Position numbers and translations under genes: made by a program | The notes under the pieces: model-generated | Seen by the model: only the letters and a program-made list of their open reading frames with translations | What the model was told of the DNA's origin: nothing | Databases searched by the model: none | NCBI GenBank assembly: GCA_030668025.1 | Contig: DAOUUT010000211.1 | Location: forward strand, 1 to 6,589 | DNA from: Promethearchaeota archaeon | GTDB taxonomy: Archaea; Asgardarchaeota; Lokiarchaeia; Sigynarchaeales; SOKP01 | Direction: 5' to 3' | Length of the DNA: 6,589 bases | Part shown: positions 1 to 5,988 of the stretch, in pieces | How positions within the stretch are numbered: the first letter of the stretch is position 1 | Layout: every line of letters begins with the position of its first letter

Positions 1-21
1 AAAAAAAAGGTAGGTTAAAAA

Positions 22-1134
22 ATGGTTGACGAAGTTTTACCAAAATCTTTTGATGATTTAATAAAAGATGTTCACGAACTTGGAATCTGTGGAGAATGTG
101 GAGGATGCGTGAGTTTTTGCTCAGCACACGAGCTAAAAGCAATTGAGATGTCTGAATCCGGGCCCCCTAGATATTATAATAAAGACAATTGCTTAAAATG
201 TGGTATTTGTTATTTAATTTGCCCTCAAACTCATGTATTGGATAATGAGTTAAATGATAGATACAATTACAAAGTATCAATAGGTAATTGGGCTAAAATA
301 ACTTCAAGTCAGGCTAATTCGAAAGATATTCTAAAGAATGCGACTGATGGAGGTGTAGTAACTGCCATCCTTAGCTATTTATTAGATCATAACTTAATAA
401 ACGGAGCTATAGTTTCTAAAAAGGAAGGACCGTTTAACCGAATACCCTTCTTTGCGACAACTAAAGAAGAATTAATTGAAGCCGCAGGATCTCATTTTGA
501 TTTATCTCAAGGCGTTGTTGGTTTAGAAAACTATAATACTTTCATTCCTACAATAACTAAATTAAAAAAAGTCGTTAGCTCGGATATGATGAACATTGCG
601 GTCGTTGGTACTCCTTGCCAAATTATGTCTATTAGGAAAATGCAAGAATTAAGTATTCTACCTGCACACATAATAAAATATACTTTAGGGCTATTTTGCA
701 ATTTTAATTTTTCTTTTAGTACTGAAGGACAAAAAGAATTGGAAGAAAAATTTAACTTCTCGTTTAGCGAAGTTGAAAAAATGAATATCAAAGAAGAACT
801 TATATTAACGCTTCAAAATCAGAAATCTATCCACATCGATTTTAATGAATTGGGAGGAATTACTAGAGCAGCTTGCTACGCTTGCCGAGACTTTTCCAAT
901 GTTTACGCAGACATATCATTTGGGGGTTTAGGGTCGCAAGATGGTTTTACTACGACGGTGATAAGAACAAAAATTGGCAAAGAAATTTACAACAATGCTT
1001 TAAAAGAAGGTTATATTAAAGAGCCAAACGAATTTAACACATCCGTCAAAAAGTCAGAGATGTTAGCTAAAGTAATAGGTTTTGGCAAAAGGAAATACGA
1101 GAGATATGCAAAGGCTTTAAAAGAGCGAAAATAA
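22..1134 (+). CDS. FrhB/FdhB-family (coenzyme F420 hydrogenase/dehydrogenase beta subunit) iron-sulfur flavoprotein
   Basis: This is a cytoplasmic oxidoreductase subunit of 370 residues, a usual length for the family. The N-terminus has two ferredoxin-type [4Fe-4S] motifs: C23, C26, C29, C33 and C57, C60, C63, C67 followed by Pro. Next comes the FrhB N-terminal region around residues 109-131, with a TDGGVVTAILSYL-like signature. The FrhB C-terminal domain follows, with VGTPCQ at 195-200, C226, a CYAC pair at C285/C288 and the ADISFGGLGSQDG segment at 296-308. Known members bind FAD and pass electrons between F420 or another carrier and a partner enzyme. The extra cysteines C199, C226, C285 and C288 could hold a further cluster (inference). 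The actual electron carrier cannot be told from this sequence. The ATG follows an AGGT Shine-Dalgarno-like element by 6 nt. Only 21 nt lie upstream, so an operon with a left-hand partner is possible but not visible. The right-hand gene is convergent and unrelated. Confidence 0.93.
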   Translation: MVDEVLPKSFDDLIKDVHELGICGECGGCVSFCSAHELKAIEMSESGPPRYYNKDNCLKCGICYLICPQTHVLDNELNDRYNYKVSIGNWAKITSSQANSKDILKNATDGGVVTAILSYLLDHNLINGAIVSKKEGPFNRIPFFATTKEELIEAAGSHFDLSQGVVGLENYNTFIPTITKLKKVVSSDMMNIAVVGTPCQIMSIRKMQELSILPAHIIKYTLGLFCNFNFSFSTEGQKELEEKFNFSFSEVEKMNIKEELILTLQNQKSIHIDFNELGGITRAACYACRDFSNVYADISFGGLGSQDGFTTTVIRTKIGKEIYNNALKEGYIKEPNEFNTSVKKSEMLAKVIGFGKRKYERYAKALKERK

Positions 1135-1154
1135 GATATATGAATTAAGTTCAA

Positions 1155-1175
1155 TTTTTTACTTTTTTTATCTTC
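1155..1175 (+). terminator. T-rich terminator after the FrhB-family gene
   Basis: Two runs of T (6 and 7) separated by AC, then TC-rich sequence, begin about 20 nt after the TAA stop of the FrhB-family gene. They lie in the 69-bp gap between two convergent genes. Archaeal RNA polymerase commonly terminates on such non-template T tracts without a hairpin. No comparable T tract exists for the opposing gene in this gap. Confidence 0.5.
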
Positions 1176-1203
1176 TTCTATCGCGTAAGTTTCAGCGTAT
1201 TAA

Positions 1204-2178
1204 TTAAAACTCGAAGATGTTTCCTGAATTGTATATTGTATCGTCTAAATCGAGAATTATTTGGCCTCCTGAAGCGATTTCTATGGCATAATTAAGTCCT
1301 TCCAATACTCTATTCATCATAAATTCATAAGCTCGAAATAAATCTTCAAGTTGAGCCGGATTATTCCCTAAATAACAATTTGAAATCGCAGGTATTAGTA
1401 CTGGTATAAAATCTTGGCTTAACATAATTTCTTCAGCATCGATCATAGTTTCTTTACCAACTGTAAAAGGGTTAAGAACATCCATTTGTGCGAACATGAC
1501 TTTGCATACGAATAGTGAAGCTTTGATTTCTCTCATAATAAATTTTATTCGATTCTTGTCATCTAAAAACTTTTTAAAAGTTATTGCGTAAATAATATCC
1601 TCGTTAGTTACAATGTCCTTAAGATCTATTAATTTATTAACTCTCTCTGAAACTCTTTTTGATGAAAGCATTAATCTTAAATTCATTTTATTCTTATGAG
1701 TGTAACCCTTATAGAAAGAAGCCATAAAAGTGTGAGCTCCTAAACCCTCTTGTTCATTCGGTAAATTTAATTTAAATTTATTTTCTTTAAATGTCTTCAT
1801 GAAATGATTTATGATCAAAAATTTTAACTTAAATCTATGCAGTGCTAGATAGAGACACGCGCGCGTTTTAGTGTAAGCCACTACATTTCCCATTCTAAAT
1901 CGATCTTGATGGTCCCTAGCATACATCACGATCGGTTTGAGTTTATGCACAACTACATCGATAAAATATTCAATAATCCTCTCAAGAGGTTTGCATTCTA
2001 AAATTTGAAAAATTTCTTTTATTTTTTGGCTTGATGGTTGACTTTTGGGAACCTCTTTGATCAAATTGTAGTTGTAATATTCTAAAAACAAAGATGTTAA
2101 TGCTTCCATTTCTAAAACCGTTCGACAAGGTATAAAAACCTTGTTAAGGTCGTTTAAAATAATGCTACTTTCAGGCAT
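1204..2178 (-). CDS. Hypothetical helical protein, 324 residues, no recognised family
   Basis: I do not recognise this protein. The reading frame is full length and open. The ATG is preceded by GGAG with a 10-nt spacer, which supports the start. The predicted chain is rich in Leu, Ile, Lys and Phe and looks almost wholly alpha-helical and soluble; I see no signal peptide or convincing transmembrane segment. Basic stretches in the middle (about residues 85-185, with several Arg/Lys/His clusters) could bind nucleic acid or phosphate, but this is only inference from composition. The five cysteines are scattered and do not form a CxxC zinc or iron-sulfur motif. The C-terminus has LDLDDT at about 309-314, which resembles a HAD motif but is in the wrong place for one. 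The gene is convergent with the FrhB-family gene and divergent from the SUFU gene, so it is probably transcribed alone. Confidence 0.8.
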   Translation of the reverse strand: MPESSIILNDLNKVFIPCRTVLEMEALTSLFLEYYNYNLIKEVPKSQPSSQKIKEIFQILECKPLERIIEYFIDVVVHKLKPIVMYARDHQDRFRMGNVVAYTKTRACLYLALHRFKLKFLIINHFMKTFKENKFKLNLPNEQEGLGAHTFMASFYKGYTHKNKMNLRLMLSSKRVSERVNKLIDLKDIVTNEDIIYAITFKKFLDDKNRIKFIMREIKASLFVCKVMFAQMDVLNPFTVGKETMIDAEEIMLSQDFIPVLIPAISNCYLGNNPAQLEDLFRAYEFMMNRVLEGLNYAIEIASGGQIILDLDDTIYNSGNIFEF

Positions 2179-2340
2179 GAAATTTGCGCTCCAATAGATA
2201 ATAATAATATTACATAATAAATTGTATTTAGATTTCGTTTTCTTTCTTTATACATTTTAATTTAAATCAACATTAAATTTATTTTCTACTTATATTTTTT
2301 TTTGAATCTAAAATATCCAATTTACTGTTAATAATAGATT

Positions 2341-2433
2341 TTGGTTAAAAATTATGAAATATACGGATTTTATTCAGTAACAACACCTTTAGAAGAGGTT
2401 CTAAATAAAACTCAAAATTTAATGAAAAGTTAA
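2341..2433 (+). other. Possible small ORF or gene remnant, 30 codons
   Basis: From a TTG at 2341 to TAA at 2431-2433 there is an open frame whose translation looks protein-like (it includes NYEIYGFYSV and PLEEVLNKTQNLMKS). The preceding in-frame TAG is at 2335-2337. There is no clear Shine-Dalgarno sequence before the TTG. A frame this short can occur by chance, and it lies upstream of the TATA-like box of the SUFU gene, so it may be a decayed gene end rather than an expressed gene. Confidence 0.2.
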
Positions 2434-2436
2434 ATG

Positions 2437-2444
2437 TTTAAATA
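2437..2444 (+). promoter_or_regulatory. TATA-like box for the SUFU-domain gene
   Basis: TTTAAATA closely matches the archaeal TATA consensus and has a purine/A-rich stretch just upstream that could act as a BRE. A start site about 25 nt downstream (near 2466) would give a leader of about 50 nt before the Shine-Dalgarno-selected start. This is based on sequence match only, in an AT-rich region where such strings are common. Confidence 0.4.
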
Positions 2445-2507
2445 CAAATAGGTAGTAACTCTTACTGTATTTCGGACAAATAAGTAATTTTACAGAAATT
2501 ATATTCC

Positions 2508-2513
2508 AGGTGA
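2508..2513 (+). promoter_or_regulatory. Shine-Dalgarno AGGTGA suggesting an ATT start upstream of the TTG
   Basis: AGGTGA is a perfect match to the anti-Shine-Dalgarno core of archaeal 16S rRNA. It overlaps an in-frame TGA (2511-2513) that closes the reading frame upstream. The TTG at 2547 lies 33 nt away, too far for normal use. In the same frame, ATT codons at 2517 and 2520 lie 3 and 6 nt away. Initiation at the ATT at 2520 would add nine residues (a short charged KEDK-containing segment) before the first membrane helix. Confidence 0.5.
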
Positions 2514-2546
2514 AAAATTATTCCAAAAGAAGATAAAACTATTAAT

Positions 2547-3590
2547 TTGGTTCCTGTAGTATTAATAATAATAATAATACTTTTAGTAGTAGCAGGAATA
2601 TACCTAGTTCCAAATTACGATATTAGAAATCCCTTTTTTATATCAATCCCTGTCGCTTTGGGAGCTCTAGTTTATGGAATTTATCAAAAGGTAAATAGGA
2701 AAAAGTACCGTCAAGCAGACCCTTTATCACATCGACGACCTGTCAAGCTTAATTTTGAAAACCCAAAAATTAGAGCGGAAAAATTCGCAAAACAACTTGG
2801 TTTTGACACGATTGCGTTTACACCACTTGATCAAGATAATATGGTCTACATTCATATGGATGGAAACGAGAAAAATGACGATCCTAAAACGCATTGCTGG
2901 GTTTCGAAGGAAACTTACAATAGGCTTCAAAGTGGAAATTTATTTAAAGGTCAGAAATCTGAAATAGGTCAACAGCGAAAACTTATCGAACAACACCTCG
3001 AAACTCACTTGGGAGGGGTAGATAAAATACTTGACGACCACAGGGGCGATAAATATCACATTGACATCTATATCCTTCCGCCGAACGATAAGAGAAATTA
3101 CGGCGTAATGGCCACATCCGGTATGAGCGACTATGGCATGAGTATGCCCCCAAAATTAAGAATTTTCCAATACGGCGAGCTTTACATCAAATTACCTTCT
3201 GATTGGCCGTATCCTATGGAAGTACTGAAACAAGACGATTACGCTTGGGTGTTCCAGAACTTATTTTTGCTCCCCCGATCAGTTCACGATAACCGTACAT
3301 TTTTTTGGAATGGTCAAGTTATCGACAACGACGAGCCGTTCGCAAAAAATACGGAGTTATCAGGGTTTTTAATTAAGTATCCGAGCACGATTGACGTTCC
3401 CGTTGAGTTTAACATGCTCAAGGTTAACCCTCAAAAAGCGATTTGTTTCTTTCAGTTAGTTCCGCTCTACCACGAGGAAATGGATTTTTTAGAAAAAAAC
3501 GGCTTGGAAAAATTATACGCTAAATTTGACAAGTTTGGGGTAACAGATATAGTTGACTTAAACCGAGAAAATACCTGTAAAGGGGGTTGA
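2547..3590 (+). CDS. Membrane-anchored Suppressor-of-fused (SUFU) domain protein
   Basis: The protein has two parts. Residues 3-20 form a very hydrophobic helix (with five Ile in a row) and residues 29-46 a second one. The second is followed by the basic segment KVNRKKYR, so the rest should face the cytoplasm. After a spacer of unknown fold (about 60-135), residues about 140-335 match the SUFU family. The matching features are HIDIYILPP (171-179), the hallmark TSGMSDYGM (190-198), YGELYIKLPSDW (209-220) and the C-terminal PLYHEEMDFLEKNGLEKL (306-323). In animals SUFU binds and restrains GLI transcription factors; in bacteria SUFU proteins include immunity proteins against polymorphic toxins. 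Both are binding roles without catalysis, so an interaction role is inferred here, with unknown partner. The listed start is TTG; a Shine-Dalgarno element at 2508-2513 favours an ATT start at 2520. The 3' half is visibly richer in G and C than the flanking DNA. Confidence 0.85.
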   Translation: MVPVVLIIIIILLVVAGIYLVPNYDIRNPFFISIPVALGALVYGIYQKVNRKKYRQADPLSHRRPVKLNFENPKIRAEKFAKQLGFDTIAFTPLDQDNMVYIHMDGNEKNDDPKTHCWVSKETYNRLQSGNLFKGQKSEIGQQRKLIEQHLETHLGGVDKILDDHRGDKYHIDIYILPPNDKRNYGVMATSGMSDYGMSMPPKLRIFQYGELYIKLPSDWPYPMEVLKQDDYAWVFQNLFLLPRSVHDNRTFFWNGQVIDNDEPFAKNTELSGFLIKYPSTIDVPVEFNMLKVNPQKAICFFQLVPLYHEEMDFLEKNGLEKLYAKFDKFGVTDIVDLNRENTCKGG

Positions 3591-3596
3591 ATTATT

Positions 3597-3741
3597 TTGA
3601 AATTCTCCAAGTGCATAAAAAGAAAAAATTCGAAAAGATTTATTTGAAAATCCTGTTAAGAAAGCCCTTGTCAAGAGTAGAGTCTACTCAATTGAAAAAA
3701 GATTAATCCTTCAGAAGACTGCCATCAATTTATTACCATGA
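3597..3741 (+). pseudogene. Possible small gene (47 codons) broken by a +1 frameshift in an A run
   Basis: A GGGGG-containing Shine-Dalgarno-like element at the end of the SUFU gene (3582-3586) precedes a TTG at 3597 by 10 nt. That frame stops after 16 codons. If one A of the A5 run at 3617-3621 is removed, it joins a 40-codon open stretch (3619-3738) that has coding-like composition (for example DLFENPVKKALVKSRVYSIE) but no start codon of its own. The joined frame would encode a basic 47-residue helical protein ending in a TGA at 3739-3741 that overlaps an ATG at 3738. This could be a sequencing error, a decayed gene or chance. No family is recognised. Confidence 0.3.
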
Positions 3742-3751
3742 ATATACTACT

Positions 3752-4114
3752 ATGAATATTGATTATTTCAAGTCGTTGATTAAGAATAAAAGCACCGATA
3801 AAATTAAAGAGCTAATTTGGGAAAGTGACAAGCATAAATTGCCCGAAGATTTCATCTTAGAGATATTTCAAGATGAATTTTTAAAGGAAAATGTGATCTA
3901 CTCTGAAGAACCTGAATTAGTTGTCGATCTTTTTAAAAAATTAAATAAAAAAGTAAATTTCAAAATATATAAATTGCTAAAGAACGAAATTGCTAGCATT
4001 TTTAAAGAAGGAAATCCAGATTTTGTAAGCTGGTTAATATGCGAAGATTTCTTAGGTCTTTTCAATAACGATGAGATTTCCCTTTATGATAAAAGTCAAA
4101 ATTCAGGATTATAG
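3752..4114 (+). CDS. Small acidic helical protein of unknown function, 120 residues
   Basis: I do not recognise this family. The 120-residue chain is charged (rich in Lys, Glu and Asp) and appears entirely helical, with a pattern of short helices and no membrane segment, signal peptide or cysteine pair. Hydrophobic-aromatic patches such as FVSWLICEDFLGLF (about residues 91-104) suggest a compact, protein-binding helical fold. An ATG 14 nt upstream (3738) is in another frame and stops after five codons at a TGA overlapping the chosen ATG, so the start at 3752 is the only one that gives the long frame; no strong Shine-Dalgarno is seen. It lies downstream of the SUFU gene in the same direction, with the possible broken small gene between, and may share its transcript. 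It is convergent with the LRR gene only 10 bp away. Confidence 0.6.
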   Translation: MNIDYFKSLIKNKSTDKIKELIWESDKHKLPEDFILEIFQDEFLKENVIYSEEPELVVDLFKKLNKKVNFKIYKLLKNEIASIFKEGNPDFVSWLICEDFLGLFNNDEISLYDKSQNSGL

Positions 4115-4124
4115 AATAAAATTG

Positions 4125-5699
4125 CTATGGAATATATAATCCCACTCCATTTTGACATAATTCATCTAGTATATCTTCTGTTAAGCAATCATTTTCAAAC
4201 CCATGAATGATCACATTAGAAACTTCTCCCATAAAAGTAATCATCTTAAGTGATTCTAGCTCAAGAAGTTGAATAGGAAGTTTAGTACCTTTCCCTGAAT
4301 GTAGAGTCAAGTTTTCAAGGGCATTAAGTTTTCCAAACGATTCTGGAAATGTTGATAATGTGTCTACCATCAATGTAAGCCATTTTAGTCCATAGAGGTC
4401 AGAAATATTTTCAGGAAGATTAGCAGAATCATTACAATCTATAAATAATCGCTCAAGACTAGTTAACATACAAATAGTATAAGGAATATTAGTCATATAA
4501 CCACTTCCAAAAGTCAAAGATTTTAATGACTTAAGATTAGTGATTTTTTCTGGAACTCTTTTTATGTTATTACTCCAGAAATTTAATTCTTCAAAATTAT
4601 TTAAACTGTATATTGGTTCAGGTATTTCTTCAAATTTATTATTCGCTAAATTTAATTTCCTTAAGGATTTTAAATTTATTAGTGAATGTGGTAGCGATCG
4701 AAGTTGATTATCTGATATTTCTAACTCCACTATATTTTCTAATTTTCCAATCGATTCCGGTAAGGTTTCTATATTATTACTCGATAAATTTAATTCTTGT
4801 AGATTTTTTAATTTTTTTATTTCTTTTGGAATTACATTTATTTCGTTAGTGTTCAAATCTAATTTTTCAAGATGTTCCAAATTTAGTAAGATTGCTGGAA
4901 ACTCTATGAGTTGAGTACGTGGAAGCGAGATTCCAATAACATCTTTATCCTTTACTATAAAATTACAAAATTTTAAATCTGATGAATATTTTAATGTACA
5001 ATTACATAATTCTCCAAGGTAATCGAGAATTTTTCCATCATACTCAGAAATTTCAATAATTTTTTCACCACTCTCACCAGAACCATACTGAATCATCTTA
5101 TTCTTCATTTCATGCTCAAGATATGGTAATTCTAGTTGCTTTTCAAATTCTTTTCTTTTTGCAAGGTTCTCTCTACTCTTCTTATGAATTTCATTTAAAA
5201 CCCAAGTAAGAGAATATAAGCATGAATTACGAGGAAATAAGACTCCATCAGGGTAAATTTTTAATTCGAAATCTTTACCCCCTTTTTCTTTATTAAAGAC
5301 TATTATGGTGTGTAGTGGAATTTTATCTGATTTAAGAGATACACCTGAGAATAAAATATTATACCCATTTTCTTTTAAAGATCTAAAAATCCTTTTTTTT
5401 GGAATTTCTATTGGAATTCCTCGTTCTTCTTCAGAATAATCTGAAATTAAGTTCTTTTTTTGAGAATAAGTTAAACTAGCATTGTAAATTTTAAAACCCC
5501 TATCTAGTATAAAACGTCCTAAAAGTAATAAATCATGAATGCTGGATATACTATATTTTCTTTTCTTTATTATTTCTGATATATCCTTTATAGTTTCTAA
5601 TAGCTGTTTTTGATCATTATCCGAAAAAGAATCTTCCTGTTCTTTTAATTCATCTTTAACTGTTTTTCTTATTTTCAAACCTGTATCTATTCTATTCAT
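4125..5699 (-). CDS. Leucine-rich-repeat protein with a unique N-terminal region, 524 residues
   Basis: Residues about 255-495 form a run of LRRs in perfect 23-residue register. Repeats begin at about 280, 303, 326, 349, 372, 395, 418, 441 and 464, with degenerate units at each end. They follow LxLxxNxIxxLPxxIxxL, the type found in Ras-group and plant intracellular LRR proteins. The consensus Asn is kept in the repeats beginning at 280-372 and 418 but replaced in those at 395, 441 and 464 (Gly400, Asp446, Gly469). LRR solenoids bind proteins; there is no catalytic motif. The first 250 residues are not recognised: a charged helical stretch (1-50), a mixed strand/helix segment (about 90-165) and a Lys/Glu-rich helix (about 170-205). 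There is no signal peptide or membrane helix, so the protein is probably cytoplasmic. A purine-rich GAAGATGAT, resembling a Shine-Dalgarno sequence, lies 7 nt before the ATG. The gene ends in TAG. LRR proteins of this kind are common in Lokiarchaeia (known); the partner is unknown. Confidence 0.9.
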   Translation of the reverse strand: MNRIDTGLKIRKTVKDELKEQEDSFSDNDQKQLLETIKDISEIIKKRKYSISSIHDLLLLGRFILDRGFKIYNASLTYSQKKNLISDYSEEERGIPIEIPKKRIFRSLKENGYNILFSGVSLKSDKIPLHTIIVFNKEKGGKDFELKIYPDGVLFPRNSCLYSLTWVLNEIHKKSRENLAKRKEFEKQLELPYLEHEMKNKMIQYGSGESGEKIIEISEYDGKILDYLGELCNCTLKYSSDLKFCNFIVKDKDVIGISLPRTQLIEFPAILLNLEHLEKLDLNTNEINVIPKEIKKLKNLQELNLSSNNIETLPESIGKLENIVELEISDNQLRSLPHSLINLKSLRKLNLANNKFEEIPEPIYSLNNFEELNFWSNNIKRVPEKITNLKSLKSLTFGSGYMTNIPYTICMLTSLERLFIDCNDSANLPENISDLYGLKWLTLMVDTLSTFPESFGKLNALENLTLHSGKGTKLPIQLLELESLKMITFMGEVSNVIIHGFENDCLTEDILDELCQNGVGLYIP

Positions 5700-5843
5700 T
5701 AATCATATCATCTTCTTGATTAAATATGTGCAATCTGATTTCTTTATAGTCTAAATCTTATTTTTTAAAGTCCTAATAATGCAATTTTTGTCATATATTA
5801 TTATAGGAAGGTTATAAATATAAAATATAATTTTTTTTTAATT

Positions 5844-5878
5844 CCCATCTCATTGTACTCGCGTCTTGTAACCCACAT
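5844..5878 (-). pseudogene. Relic of a second actin gene 3' end
   Basis: These 35 bp match 6017-6051, inside the 3' end of the neighbouring actin gene, in the same orientation with 31 identities. Translated on the minus strand in the actin frame it reads [12 protein letters not shown], against [12 protein letters not shown] in actin. Three of the four differences are synonymous (Val GTT/GTC and Arg AGA/CGG), as expected for divergence of a once-functional coding copy. An in-frame TGA lies two codons upstream of the Met, and the match ends just before the expected C-terminal residues. It is therefore a non-functional fragment, probably left from a tandem actin duplication. A short similarity may continue to about 5908 with a gap, but I cannot confirm it by eye. 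Confidence 0.6.
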
Positions 5879-5921
5879 TTTTCACAATTTGGTTTCAAAG
5901 GATTGAATACAATAAAGCGTT

Positions 5922-5988
5922 AAAAAAGTAAAAAAAGTAATAAAAAAATAAAGGTCAGTTTTTTATTTGGGTTGATTTCCTTAACCCA
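5922..5988 (-). terminator. Hairpin plus T-rich terminator of the actin gene
   Basis: On the minus strand, immediately after the actin stop codon, TGGGTT and AACCCA can pair around a 9-nt loop (5968-5988). This is followed by A-rich sequence and then a long tract of T runs of 6-7 broken by AC (5922-5950). The T tract alone would suit archaeal termination; the hairpin may add to it or stabilise the 3' end. Confidence 0.5.

Larger units (their letters stand above)
2179..2546. other. AT-rich divergent intergenic region (about 370 bp)
   Basis: This gap separates two divergent genes and should hold both promoters and leaders. A TATA-like box for the rightward gene is seen at 2437-2444 and a Shine-Dalgarno element at 2508-2513. 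For the leftward gene several A/T-rich TATA-like strings exist (around 2224-2231 and 2248-2265 on the minus strand), and none stands out. A coding-like 30-codon frame lies at 2341-2433 on the plus strand. I see no tRNA, hairpin terminator or repeat array here. Confidence 0.6.
5700..5988. other. Intergenic region between actin and LRR genes
   Basis: Both flanking genes read leftward. From the right, this stretch holds the actin 3' hairpin and T-rich tract, an actin-like relic, and then the promoter and leader of the LRR gene. TATA-like strings on the minus strand occur near 5810-5825 and near 5762-5771; I cannot decide between them. No intact gene is seen. Confidence 0.6.

Noticed and set aside
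531..791. Minus-strand open frame of 86 codons inside the FrhB-family gene
   Set aside because: It lies antisense to a well-supported gene, has no recognisable domain and is best explained as a shadow frame.
1204..1260. HAD-like LDLDDT motif in the unknown 324-residue protein
   Set aside because: The motif lies at the extreme C-terminus, whereas HAD motif I lies at the N-terminus and needs further motifs that are absent.
2563..2579. TAA/ATA trinucleotide run as a microsatellite or phase-variable repeat
   Set aside because: It encodes the Ile-rich core of a membrane helix in an AT-rich genome; the run is short and length changes would stay in frame.
2727..2967. Two open frames (one on each strand) overlapping the SUFU gene
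   Set aside because: Both are fully inside the SUFU coding region in other frames, with low-complexity translations.
4613..4849. Plus-strand 78-codon hydrophobic frame resembling a membrane protein
   Set aside because: It is antisense to the LRR repeats; the Leu/Asn-rich repeat codons read as hydrophobic residues on the other strand, giving a false membrane protein.
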